Source of the DNA: Novosphingobium sp. 32-60-15
GTDB taxonomy: Bacteria; Pseudomonadota; Alphaproteobacteria; Sphingomonadales; Sphingomonadaceae
Reading direction: 5' to 3'
Assembly: GCF_002280675.1 (NCBI RefSeq)
Contig: NZ_NCEN01000005.1
Location: 62,001-126,000 of the forward strand
Length of the DNA: 64,000 bases
In this document: piece by piece, positions 8,652-19,211 of the stretch
Layout: each line of letters begins with the position of its first letter
How positions within the stretch are numbered: position 1 is the first letter of the stretch
Program-made: the position numbers and the translations under genes
The notes under the pieces: model-generated
What the model saw: only the letters and a program-made list of their open reading frames with translations
What the model was told of the DNA's origin: nothing
Database searches by the model: none

Positions 8652-9142
8652 CGATTCGTAAACGGATTAATCAATTCAAGCGCTTTCACAGACGGGGCAT
8701 CCGGTGACGGATGGCCCCGTTTTGCGATGAACCAGTGGCGTATGATTTCGGCTTGTTGTTCGATGCCGTAGCGGTCGAACGGTTGGCCTTCGCGATAGGT
8801 GTATTTGTAGCGGCAGAAGGGGTGTCGCATCAGCGGAAGCCACCACCGTCCGCGTTGCTGGGTTTGCCAGACGTGCACCATTTCGTGAATGAACAGGCCT
8901 TGGTCGGATAGTCCTGCGCAAGAAAAATCATCGGTGTAACGCGAGCAGACTGGCGTGAAGTGGATATGCCCCATCGGGGCCATGACCGTACCGGTCGGCT
9001 GGAACGGGAACCAGCGTCGGCGGCGGATGCGGACGGGGTCGGGATCAATAGCTGCGCCGAAAACCTCGGACACCAGCAAGCGTTCGCCGGGGGTTAGAGG
9101 GCGCTCCGAACCGGGTGGGCAAAGAGCGCCATCATCTTTCAC
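8648..9142 (-). CDS. Small HExxH zinc-protease-like protein (vgr-related type)
   Basis: 164-aa protein with LFIHEMVHVWQ, an HExxH metal-binding motif in a hydrophobic context as in zincin metallopeptidases, after a segment with FSCAGLSDQG. Similar alphaproteobacterial proteins are often named vgr-related although their function is unknown. The GTG start at 9142 overlaps the stop of the copper chaperone gene (GTGA), and its own stop overlaps the start of the next gene. It lacks a signal peptide. Protease activity is inferred from the motif only. Confidence 0.7.
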   Translation of the reverse strand: MKDDGALCPPGSERPLTPGERLLVSEVFGAAIDPDPVRIRRRRWFPFQPTGTVMAPMGHIHFTPVCSRYTDDFSCAGLSDQGLFIHEMVHVWQTQQRGRWWLPLMRHPFCRYKYTYREGQPFDRYGIEQQAEIIRHWFIAKRGHPSPDAPSVKALELINPFTNR

Positions 9143-9687
9143 ATTTTGCTCATGTCATGGTCCATGCCGGACATATCATGGTCACCCGAACCGCCAGCAA
9201 TGCTTTCGATTTTGGCAGGTGCGCTAACCTTGTCTCCATTATCGAGCGTCACCGTGATTTCGGTGGTGTCGCCAGCCTTGAGTGTATCGGCTACACCGAA
9301 CAGCATGATGTGCAGGCCGCCGGGTTTGAACGCTGCGGTTTTGCCTGCTTCAAGTGGCACATCCTTTGCCGGGCGCATGGACGATACGCCATTTTCGGTC
9401 ACAGTTTCGTGCATTTCGGCGCGTTCTACGCCTTCGACATAGACGCCTGCGATTTTGCGCGCAGGCCCGCTGCCTTGTGCGATGTTGAAATAGGCAACGC
9501 CTGGTGATCCAGATACGGCAGGCAGGCGGACAATCGCATCGCTGACTGTGGTTCCGGGCGCATTTTCTGGCGTGGCTTCAGCAGATTGGCTGGCAGAAGC
9601 GCTGGGGCTATCGGATTTATCGCCGCATCCGCCCAGGATTAGAGCCACCGCGGAAAGCCCCGCGAACACACCATTGCGCATAACCAT
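9139..9687 (-). CDS. PCu(A)C-family periplasmic copper chaperone lipoprotein
   Basis: 182-aa lipoprotein with signal MVMRNGVFAGLSAVALILGG and Cys at residue 21, a Ser/Ala-rich linker, and a PCu(A)C/DUF461 domain from about residue 48 to 165. The copper-binding His/Met residues fall in AEMHETVTENGVSSM and GGLHIMLFG. An extra His/Met/Asp-rich tail (GDHDMSGMDHDMSKM) may bind additional metal. The family delivers Cu(I) to the CuA or CuB site of cytochrome oxidase. It is first in a run of three overlapping minus-strand genes. Confidence 0.88.
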   Translation of the reverse strand: MVMRNGVFAGLSAVALILGGCGDKSDSPSASASQSAEATPENAPGTTVSDAIVRLPAVSGSPGVAYFNIAQGSGPARKIAGVYVEGVERAEMHETVTENGVSSMRPAKDVPLEAGKTAAFKPGGLHIMLFGVADTLKAGDTTEITVTLDNGDKVSAPAKIESIAGGSGDHDMSGMDHDMSKM

Positions 9688-9732
9688 CGACTCCTCATGC
9701 CTAATTGCTTCACCCGGTAAGCGTACGGGGGC

Positions 9733-9763
9733 CTTGTGCCAAGCAGAACCGCACCTATATCGC
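9733..9763 (+). promoter_or_regulatory. RpoH (sigma-32) type promoter of dnaK
   Basis: CTTG at 9733-9736, 17 bases, then CCTATAT at 9754-9760. This fits the alphaproteobacterial heat-shock sigma consensus CTTG-N17-CYTATNT closely. It is 87 bases upstream of the dnaK ATG. No CIRCE-like inverted repeat is visible in the same leader, so dnaK appears to be sigma-32 controlled rather than HrcA controlled. Confidence 0.72.
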
Positions 9764-9849
9764 CGTCAATCGAGCCGCGTTCGGCGGTCTGCCCGGCAGG
9801 GGGACTATCCATCCTCGCGGTGTCCAGATTGGAAGGAAATGGGGAAACC

Positions 9850-11760
<1,911 letters not shown>

Positions 11761-11775
11761 TGTTGCGATGAACCA

Positions 11776-11818
11776 GACCCGTCGCTTGCGCAGGCGCGCT
11801 AGCGGCGGGTCTTTATTT
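11776..11818 (+). terminator. Intrinsic terminator or attenuator between dnaK and dnaJ
   Basis: Stem GACCCGTCGC (11776-11785) / GCGGCGGGTC (11802-11811), with one G-T wobble, followed by TTTATTTG. It lies inside the 72-base dnaK-dnaJ gap, so it would lower dnaJ transcription relative to dnaK if partially efficient. Confidence 0.7.
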
Positions 11819-11832
11819 GTCAGGGAAACGCA

Positions 11833-12975
11833 ATGTCGACCGAAATCGACTTTTACGAATTGCTTCAAGTAGAGCGGACCGCCGACGATAAGGTGCTGAA
11901 ATCCGCCTATCGCAAGTTGGCGATGGTGCATCATCCGGATAAAAATCCGGGCTGCGCTGAATCCGAAGCGAAATTCAAGCAGATCAACGAGGCGTATGCC
12001 TGCCTGTCTGATCCGCAGAAGCGGGCGGCCTATGACCGCTTTGGCCATGCTGCGTTCCAGCAAGGCGGCGGCGGTAATCCCGGCGGTGGCGGCGGCTTTG
12101 GTGGCGGAGACTTCGGCGACATCGGCGATATCTTCGAAACGATCTTTGGCGGTGGTTTCGGCGGTGGTGGTGGTCGCCAGCAGGCCCGTCGTGGTGCCGA
12201 TTTGCGCTATGACATGGAGATCACGCTCGAAGATGCGTTCCATGGCAAAGACGCCGAAATAGCGGTTGAAGTTTCACAAACGTGCGATCCATGTGGTGGT
12301 TCGGGGGCAACGCCCGGCACATCGGCGCGGCGCTGCAACTTGTGCAAAGGGCATGGAAAGGTTCGCGCACAGCAGGGCTTCTTCATGGTGGAGCGGCCAT
12401 GTCCAACCTGCCACGGTCGTGGTGAAATTATTGAATCACCCTGCAAGAGCTGCCGCGGCGAAGGCCGGGTTGATGCCGAGCAGAAGCTTGCAGTCAATAT
12501 TCCTGCCGGTGTCGACAACGGCACGCGCATTCGTCTGGCCGGAAAGGGTGAGGCGGGGCCGTTCGGTTCGCCCGCAGGCGACTTGTATATTTTCCTGCAT
12601 GTTCAACGCCACGCCATGTTTGAGCGCGATGGCACGACGCTGCTGACACGCTGCCCGATCAGCTTCACCAAGGCTGCGCTGGGGGGAGAGGTTGAGATTC
12701 CGGGCATGGATGGCCGGGTTCACACGATTGAAATTCCTGCAGGCATTCAATCGGGCAAACAATTGCGCAAACGCGGCGCGGGCATGCCCGTCCTGCAAGG
12801 GCGCGGTGTCGGTGATCTGGTTGTGGAAATTCAGGTCGAGACACCAAGCAAGCTTTCTGCCCGTCAGAAGGAAATCCTGCGCGAGTTTCAGGCGACTGAA
12901 ACTGGCGAGGAATGCCCGCAGTCAAAGGGTTTCTTTGACCGGATCAAAGACGCTTGGACAGATTTGACAGAGTAA
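11833..12975 (+). CDS. dnaJ: Chaperone DnaJ (Hsp40)
   Basis: 380-aa class A J-protein. The J domain (residues 1-70) contains the HPD tripeptide in [11 protein letters not shown], followed by a Gly/Phe-rich region (about 78-122). Four zinc-finger repeats follow: [24 protein letters not shown] and CKSCRGEG. The C-terminal substrate-binding domain is complete. It stimulates DnaK ATPase and delivers substrates. It sits downstream of dnaK behind a hairpin. Confidence 0.98.
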   Translation: MSTEIDFYELLQVERTADDKVLKSAYRKLAMVHHPDKNPGCAESEAKFKQINEAYACLSDPQKRAAYDRFGHAAFQQGGGGNPGGGGGFGGGDFGDIGDIFETIFGGGFGGGGGRQQARRGADLRYDMEITLEDAFHGKDAEIAVEVSQTCDPCGGSGATPGTSARRCNLCKGHGKVRAQQGFFMVERPCPTCHGRGEIIESPCKSCRGEGRVDAEQKLAVNIPAGVDNGTRIRLAGKGEAGPFGSPAGDLYIFLHVQRHAMFERDGTTLLTRCPISFTKAALGGEVEIPGMDGRVHTIEIPAGIQSGKQLRKRGAGMPVLQGRGVGDLVVEIQVETPSKLSARQKEILREFQATETGEECPQSKGFFDRIKDAWTDLTE

Positions 12976-13033
12976 CATCTGCTTGGCGCAAAGGCGCGAG
13001 GATGCAAAGCGGTCACACTTTTGGCAAAGTTAC

Positions 13034-13050
13034 CTTACGCAATGCGTAAG
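13034..13050. repeat. Short inverted repeat between dnaJ and patatin gene
   Basis: CTTACGCA-A-TGCGTAAG, a perfect 8-bp inverted repeat in the 148-base gap between convergent dnaJ and the patatin-like gene. There is no T-tract. It may be part of a transcription end structure; no other feature was seen in this gap. Confidence 0.35.
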
Positions 13051-13123
13051 TGGTGCCTGACAAATAGTTCTGACCCGGCCATCTTCGCGTCTTTGCAGGA
13101 AGCCTGCTTTCCTTCTCCGAACA

Positions 13124-15433
13124 TCACTCGAACGCGGCGACAACTTCTGCGCGCAGCCGGTCTATCAAACCCGGTTCAGCCACCAATCGGCCTTGCTCTT
13201 CGTCCAGAATGGCCAAGAAGGCGTCGCGTTTAAAGGTACGGATAACCGCGTCGGGAAGCGGCACTTCTACGGTTGATACGATAAGATCGATCATCCGCTC
13301 CGCCCCGTGCAAACGGCCCCAAAGGTAATCGTTTTCACGATAGGCGCGGCTGAAAAATGCGCCAAAGTTGAAGAATTCGACCCCCCGAAGGCAGGCCAAA
13401 GTGCCGCCCTTTCGGATCGACGTCGCGTCATCGGGTGAAATGCGGTCGACTTTGACCGAATCAAATTCGTTCAAACCTTCGCCTTGAAGCAAGGGCAGAG
13501 TGGCAATATCGTAGAATGGAAAGCCGAGATAGGCGTGCAAGAAACGGCGGCGCAGCGGCTTGTCCATGCAATCCAGCGCTGTGACGAGTATGGTATCGAC
13601 CTGTAGATCAAGCCCGATCAAGTCACGACGGGCGGCGATGGCGGCCAGTACGGCGCCGGGATCCACCATGACGACGGCGGCGGTTTCAGCAAAGCCCGGC
13701 CCCAATCCTTCGGCAGTTTCGCGGCCCTGATACAAAGCCTGGGCACGGTAAACGGCATCTCGTGCAACTTCGCGCGCGGCGGGGCTGATGTCGTCGCTGC
13801 CCTCCCATTCGTGGGTCAACCGGCGGGCAAGCAGTTTGAGGCGGCGAATGCGGAAGGCGATGTCATGCGTTCGAAAGAACGCGATGGCCTGTTCGGTTGC
13901 CCCCCCGCGCAAGGCGGAAAGGTGATCAAGCCCGCTTTGCGCCAAGTGCGCCCAAAGAATGGCCTCAATTTTGCCAGCCGATGCGGTCTGGGGCGCTGCA
14001 TCGTGGACCAGTTCGGCCAAGCTGGTGACGATCCCCGCCAACTTGGTTTGGGCATAGCTGTGGAAAGCAAAGCCTGCGCGTTCGGCAGCGGATTGCTGTG
14101 CCTTGTGCCGCCACGCCGTCAATCGGCGGGCAGATGGGCGATCAAAGAATAAAGTGCGCCCGAACAAGCTTTCGACGGTTTCTTCAATCTCTGGTCGCAA
14201 CGCCTCGACAATGAGGCGCAGCCGTGCGCGTTGGCGCGATTGGCGTTCAAGTGCTTCAAGATTGTCGCGGATGGGTTGTTCACGCGGTATGGACGAGAGC
14301 GAGCCGAAGATCGCTGAAAAGAAGCCGATAGTCCGGCCGCCTTTGCGGCTGATGCGCATGTGATCCGGGCTGGGATCAATATAGACGAAGCGGCGGTCAA
14401 CCTCGCGCCGCGCAGGTCGGTCCCGCAACACGCTGATCGCCTGGGCAAAGGGGCGGTTGACCAGAACCGCGCCATCAATCAACGCCACGCTGTCAATATG
14501 GCCGCGCTTCCACTGGCTGGGCATTATCCGTTCAAGGAACTGGTTACGCCCGGTCCAGATTGTTCCGCGTTCCTGCACAAGCTGGTCGATTTCTTCAATC
14601 AACAGCGGCGGAAATGCACCGGGGAAGCTGGCGGTAGACCGCGCAGCTAGGACCAGTTCGGGCGCGGATGCAAGGCCTCCGGGCTGTTTGCTGTCAGCGG
14701 TATGGCGAAAGGCGATTGACAGGCGATGCTCGCTTTCCACCACGACGGGAGGGCTGTTCAGGCAAATTTCTTCAAGGTGCCCGTTAAAGTCGGTTGCCGT
14801 GACCAGAAGGTCAATCGGGTGACCATCAGGTAGCAAGGGGCCGCCTTCAGAACTCGATGCCATGGCATCAAGCGCGTCGGCGATCATTCTTGAAAATCCG
14901 ATGCCGCTGAATGGCGGGGCAAACCATCGTGCGCGGATCAAGCGCGAGACCTTGCGGCGCACTTCGGACCGGGTCTGCGGGGCGACTGTGCTGCTGACGA
15001 CATTGCCGGGGCGCTTCAACACGAACCAGACCAGCGGTTGCGCCCAGAACTTGGCAAAACGGCCCCATGGTTTGGCGTCCGGATCAAGCAACACGTCAAT
15101 GTCTGCGCGTTCCAGCCACATCGCGGTCAATGGTTCAAGGCTTTGTCCGGTAGCGATGGCTTGGGCGAGGAATACGCCATTTATCCCGCCAGCGCTTGCG
15201 CCCGAGATAATGTCGGGCAGCAAACGCAGGCGCAATTCGCGGGTTGAGGCAATTTCTTCGAACAGGCGAAGGTAGACCGCCTCGACGCCGGTGCTGGTTT
15301 CGTTCAACGGGGAATGGAAAGCGCGACTGGCACGCGTGGCATGCCATAGCTCTTTGGTCACGCCGTGCATGTACACTGCGAGGCTGATGCCGCCGTAGCA
15401 GACGAGTGCGGTGCGCAATTCTTTCTGCCGCAT
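13124..15433 (-). CDS. Patatin-like phospholipase (DUF3376 type)
   Basis: 769-aa protein with an N-terminal patatin domain: the oxyanion Gly-rich segment VCYGGISLAVYMHG, the nucleophile elbow GASAGG (Ser), and the catalytic Asp in LIDGAVLVNRPF. A long helical C-terminal part of unknown role (DUF3376 type) follows. Patatin domains are Ser-Asp dyad lipid acyl hydrolases. The frame is open to 15508 with a TTG, but the ATG at 15433 is preceded by AAGG with 5-base spacing and the conserved region starts right there; an ATG at 15445 is also possible. The gene is divergent from the PEP-CTERM module across an AT-rich gap. Confidence 0.85.
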   Translation of the reverse strand: MRQKELRTALVCYGGISLAVYMHGVTKELWHATRASRAFHSPLNETSTGVEAVYLRLFEEIASTRELRLRLLPDIISGASAGGINGVFLAQAIATGQSLEPLTAMWLERADIDVLLDPDAKPWGRFAKFWAQPLVWFVLKRPGNVVSSTVAPQTRSEVRRKVSRLIRARWFAPPFSGIGFSRMIADALDAMASSSEGGPLLPDGHPIDLLVTATDFNGHLEEICLNSPPVVVESEHRLSIAFRHTADSKQPGGLASAPELVLAARSTASFPGAFPPLLIEEIDQLVQERGTIWTGRNQFLERIMPSQWKRGHIDSVALIDGAVLVNRPFAQAISVLRDRPARREVDRRFVYIDPSPDHMRISRKGGRTIGFFSAIFGSLSSIPREQPIRDNLEALERQSRQRARLRLIVEALRPEIEETVESLFGRTLFFDRPSARRLTAWRHKAQQSAAERAGFAFHSYAQTKLAGIVTSLAELVHDAAPQTASAGKIEAILWAHLAQSGLDHLSALRGGATEQAIAFFRTHDIAFRIRRLKLLARRLTHEWEGSDDISPAAREVARDAVYRAQALYQGRETAEGLGPGFAETAAVVMVDPGAVLAAIAARRDLIGLDLQVDTILVTALDCMDKPLRRRFLHAYLGFPFYDIATLPLLQGEGLNEFDSVKVDRISPDDATSIRKGGTLACLRGVEFFNFGAFFSRAYRENDYLWGRLHGAERMIDLIVSTVEVPLPDAVIRTFKRDAFLAILDEEQGRLVAEPGLIDRLRAEVVAAFE

Positions 15434-15671
15434 GAGAACCTTCATGGCAGGGATCACGGGTGTCTGCCAGCAAGATTTGCGCTTGGGAGATGTAAAATCA
15501 TCCGACAATAGAATTCAAGAAAAATAAGTAAAATATTGTAAATAAACAACAATGTTGCAAATTGGCCTGTCTTGAGAATTGTCAGAGTAACCGACGCTTT
15601 ACCCTTTGTCCCTAGAGCGGAATTCGATTTGACCCAATCCGGGTCTGCCAGGGGTATCGAGCGCCGGTGCA

Positions 15672-17057
15672 ATGATCCGCTTGTTCAAACATTATATCCC
15701 GCATTCAGTCCTGTTACTGGGGCTGCTGGACTTTATCCTTCTGGTCGGTGCTGGCGAGGTGGGCTGGCAAGTGCGGGCACACCAGATCGGGATGGATCCG
15801 GGGCTGGTGCCCATGCGCATGACGCCGCTGTTGATGTTTGCGGCATTGGTCCAAACGGCGATGATTGCCGTCGGGGTCTATGGTTCGGAAGCGCTGCGTT
15901 CCATGCGCTATGCCACCGCGCGATTGCTTGTTGCGGTCAGCCTTGGGATCATCGCGCTGTCCGTGGTCTATTTCCTGCTGCCGGGCCGCACGCTGTGGCG
16001 TTCAAATCTGCTCTACGCGATGTTCCTCGCGATGGGGTCATTGGTGATGATCCGCCTGCTGCTGGGTGGCTTGCTGGGGACAGCCGCGTTCCGTAGGCGC
16101 GTGTTGGTGCTGGGTGCCGGTGCGCGGGCCGAACGTTTGCGCAAGCTGGGGGAACGGCCCGAAGCCGGTTTTGCGATTGTCGGCTATATCGGCATGAGCA
16201 GCGTTGCGCCGGTTGTGATTGAGGCGATCCACCGCGATGCGATCAACAACCTGACACGCTATGTCGAAAATCTTGGCGTCAGCGAAGTGGTTCTGGCGCT
16301 GGAAGAGCGCCGCAATGCCTTGCCGCTGAAAGACCTGCTGCGGATCAAGACCACTGGCGTTCACGTCAACGACTTCTCGACATTCATGGAACGTGAGACG
16401 GGGCGGGTCGATCTTGATACCGTCAACCCAAGCTGGCTTATTTTCTCGGACGGCTTTTCATCGGGCCGCGCCATTTCCAGCGTGTCAAAGCGTCTGTTTG
16501 ATATTGCCGCCAGCTTGCTCCTGCTGGTTCTAACGCTGCCGGTGATCGTGCTGTTTGCGATCCTGGTGAAGCTTGACAGCAAAGGCCCAGCGTTTTTCCG
16601 CCAGACCCGAGTGGGTCTGTATGGTGAGACGTTTGATGTGATCAAGCTGCGTTCCATGCGCACGGATGCCGAGGTTAACGGAGCCCAGTTTGCGCAGGAA
16701 AATGACCCGCGTGTGACGAGAATTGGCCGTTTGATCCGCCAACTGCGCATCGACGAATTGCCACAAACGTGGACAGTGCTGACAGGAAAGATGAGCTTTG
16801 TCGGCCCGCGCCCTGAACGGCCTGAATTTGTCGCGAGCCTGGAAGATGAACTGCCCTATTACGCCGAACGCCATATGGTCAAACCGGGCATCACCGGCTG
16901 GGCGCAAATCAACTATCCTTACGGCGCATCGCTGGAGGATTCGCGGCACAAGCTTGAATACGATCTCTATTACGCCAAAAACTACACGCCTTTCCTTGAT
17001 CTGTTGATCCTGTTGCAAACCTTGCGCGTCGTGCTGTGGCACGAAGGCGCGCGCTGA
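15672..17057 (+). CDS. PEP-CTERM/XrtA-associated sugar transferase (TIGR03013 type)
   Basis: 461-aa undecaprenyl-phosphate sugar phosphotransferase. Four to five membrane segments occupy about residues 10-135. A nucleotide-binding-like middle domain (RRRVLVLGAGARAERL) follows, then the C-terminal bacterial sugar transferase domain from about residue 268 (KRLFDIAASLLLLVLTLPVI, KLDSKGPAFFRQTRVG, IKLRSMRTDAE, KPGITGWAQINYPYG). This subfamily starts exopolysaccharide synthesis linked to exosortase/PEP-CTERM systems. The downstream neighbours prsK-prsR-prsT support the specific assignment. Confidence 0.9.
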   Translation: MIRLFKHYIPHSVLLLGLLDFILLVGAGEVGWQVRAHQIGMDPGLVPMRMTPLLMFAALVQTAMIAVGVYGSEALRSMRYATARLLVAVSLGIIALSVVYFLLPGRTLWRSNLLYAMFLAMGSLVMIRLLLGGLLGTAAFRRRVLVLGAGARAERLRKLGERPEAGFAIVGYIGMSSVAPVVIEAIHRDAINNLTRYVENLGVSEVVLALEERRNALPLKDLLRIKTTGVHVNDFSTFMERETGRVDLDTVNPSWLIFSDGFSSGRAISSVSKRLFDIAASLLLLVLTLPVIVLFAILVKLDSKGPAFFRQTRVGLYGETFDVIKLRSMRTDAEVNGAQFAQENDPRVTRIGRLIRQLRIDELPQTWTVLTGKMSFVGPRPERPEFVASLEDELPYYAERHMVKPGITGWAQINYPYGASLEDSRHKLEYDLYYAKNYTPFLDLLILLQTLRVVLWHEGAR

Positions 17058-17069
17058 GGATCGGGGCGG

Positions 17070-19211
17070 GTGGCGAACTTCTTTACGTGGCAAGGCCTTG
17101 GGCAGGCGATGTTTGTGACATCCGCCTTTGCCTTTCTGGTGTTGATTGGCTGGCGTTGGGACGGACGCAGACGCAAGCGTGATCGCGATCATGCCGGATG
17201 GCCCGAAATTGCAACATTTGCAATTGTGGCCGCATGGTCACTGGTTGTGGCGGCGACGGGAACGGCAACGCTCGTCAGCCAATGTTTTGAGACTTTGCGA
17301 AATCTGGCGCTGCTCGGCCTGATTTTGGCGCTGTTTACCCGTGATGGCAGGCACGCCAGTGTCGGGCCGATCCGCCCGGTTCTGGCAGCGCTCGTCTTTG
17401 TCGAATTGTTACAGTTTCTGCTGATCATGATGCAGTTCCGCTTTGGCCAAGACGTGGGCGTAGCGACCATGATCTTGCAGATTTCGTTCCTGTTCAGACT
17501 GTTGGTGGCTATCGGCGGACTAGTGCTTGTGCACAACCTCTACGTCGGCGCCGCGACCCACCAACGCATGGCGCTGCGCTGGACGTGTTCCGCTTTGGCG
17601 GTGATCTGGGGATACGACCTCAACTTATACACGATCGCTTATCTATCGCGCCAATTGCCGATGGAATTGGCAGCCTTGCGCGGGCTGGCACAGATCATTG
17701 CGGCAGGTTTGCTGGTCATCGGCGCTGTGCGCGGCCGTTCGGCCATGCGCTTTTCACCATCGCGTACAGTTGCGTTCCAATCGCTCTCGTTGATGGTAAT
17801 TGGCGCTTACATGATCGTGATGGTTGGCGCGGCGCAATCGCTCGCGTGGCTGGGCGGGAATGCCAGCCAATTGGCTCAACTCGGGTTTATCTTTGTATCA
17901 AGCGTTCTGGTGTTGGCTATCATGCCATCAGCGCGGGTGCGGGGATGGCTTAAGGTTATGCTGGCCAAGCACTTCTTCCAGCACCGCTATGATTATCGTG
18001 CTGAATGGCTGCGGTTCACCCGGACAATCGGCCGGGCAGGTTCGCAAACCCCGCCACTGCACGAGCGTGTCGTCCAAGCTGTGGCCGACATTACCGACAG
18101 TTCGGCAGGACTGCTGCTGGTGCCTGCAGAGAGCGGTGAACTGGTGCTTGCATCGCGCTGGCAATGGCCCACTGCGGATGTTCCGGCAGAAGCGTTAAGC
18201 GCTGCTTGCGTGCCATTCTTTGAAAAGAGCGCGTTTATTGTCGATCTCGACGAAGTGCGGGCGGGGATTGATCACCATGGCGAACATGGCGCAGTTCCGG
18301 CTTGGATGCTGGAAGAGCAATCGGCCTGGGCGCTGGTGCCACTGCTTCACTTTGACCGGATGGTTGGCCTTGTTGTGTTGGGCCGCCCGCAGGTGGCGCG
18401 AAAGCTCGATTGGGAAGACTTCGATCTGCTGCGTGTGGTGGGCATGCAATTGGCCAGCTACCTTGCTGAACATTCCGGGCAATCGGCGCTGCTCGAAGCC
18501 AGCCGCTTTGACGAGTTCAACCGCCGCATTGCATTTGTGATGCACGATATCAAAAACTTGGCGAGCCAGATCAGCCTGCTGGTGCGCAATGCGGAAAAGC
18601 ACGCCGAAAATCCGGATTTCCGCGCCGATATGCTGATTACGCTGCGCAATGCTGCAGACAAACTCAATGCGCTGCTCGCGCGGCTTTCCCGTTATGGCGC
18701 AAGCGGTACCGAACGGGTTGAGGACATTGACGCAAGCGATGTCGTTGCAGGCATCGCCGCGCGGTACAGCACCACGGGATTGCCGCAGCTTTATGTGACG
18801 CAAAGCCAACCTTGCCGGGTGATGGCCAACCGCGAGGTGTTGGAGCAAGTCATTCTGCATCTGGTGCAAAATGCCTTTGAAGCCAGCCCCGATGGCATGG
18901 CGGTATTCTTGCAAGTTGGCGTCGATAGCCTGCATGGCACAATCGAGGTGATCGATACCGGATCAGGGATGAGCGCGGAATTCATCCGGAACCGGCTGTT
19001 CAAGCCGTTCGTTTCAACCAAACAAGGTGGATTTGGGATTGGCGCGTTTGAAGCGCGAGAACTGGTCAAGGCAATGCGGGGACGATTGGAAGTCGAAAGC
19101 CGCGAAGGGCTCGGCAGCCGGTTCACCATCCGGTTGCCGCTGACTGCAGCCCAGCCGTTGATAAATTCCATCGAGAATGGCCAAGGCCCTCTCGACAAGA
19201 AGGTAGCATGA
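17070..19211 (+). CDS. prsK: PEP-CTERM system histidine kinase PrsK
   Basis: 713-aa membrane kinase with a GTG start. The first ~300 residues carry about eight hydrophobic helices. A GAF-like domain follows (about 330-480: DSSAGLLLVPAESGELV, PLLHFDRMVGLVVLG), then an H-box with the phospho-acceptor H492 in FVMHDIKNLASQISLL. The HATPase_c domain includes HLVQNAFEASPDG, IDTGSGMSAEFI and the G-rich KQGGFGIGAFEAREL. This architecture and the adjacent sigma-54 activator define PrsK. The 4-base overlap with prsR indicates coupling. The sensed signal is unknown. Confidence 0.92.
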   Translation: MANFFTWQGLGQAMFVTSAFAFLVLIGWRWDGRRRKRDRDHAGWPEIATFAIVAAWSLVVAATGTATLVSQCFETLRNLALLGLILALFTRDGRHASVGPIRPVLAALVFVELLQFLLIMMQFRFGQDVGVATMILQISFLFRLLVAIGGLVLVHNLYVGAATHQRMALRWTCSALAVIWGYDLNLYTIAYLSRQLPMELAALRGLAQIIAAGLLVIGAVRGRSAMRFSPSRTVAFQSLSLMVIGAYMIVMVGAAQSLAWLGGNASQLAQLGFIFVSSVLVLAIMPSARVRGWLKVMLAKHFFQHRYDYRAEWLRFTRTIGRAGSQTPPLHERVVQAVADITDSSAGLLLVPAESGELVLASRWQWPTADVPAEALSAACVPFFEKSAFIVDLDEVRAGIDHHGEHGAVPAWMLEEQSAWALVPLLHFDRMVGLVVLGRPQVARKLDWEDFDLLRVVGMQLASYLAEHSGQSALLEASRFDEFNRRIAFVMHDIKNLASQISLLVRNAEKHAENPDFRADMLITLRNAADKLNALLARLSRYGASGTERVEDIDASDVVAGIAARYSTTGLPQLYVTQSQPCRVMANREVLEQVILHLVQNAFEASPDGMAVFLQVGVDSLHGTIEVIDTGSGMSAEFIRNRLFKPFVSTKQGGFGIGAFEARELVKAMRGRLEVESREGLGSRFTIRLPLTAAQPLINSIENGQGPLDKKVA

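Noticed and set aside
15509..15671. AT-rich gap as a replication origin or phage site
   Set aside because: Only 163 bases, no DnaA-box cluster or direct repeats recognised; more simply a divergent promoter region.
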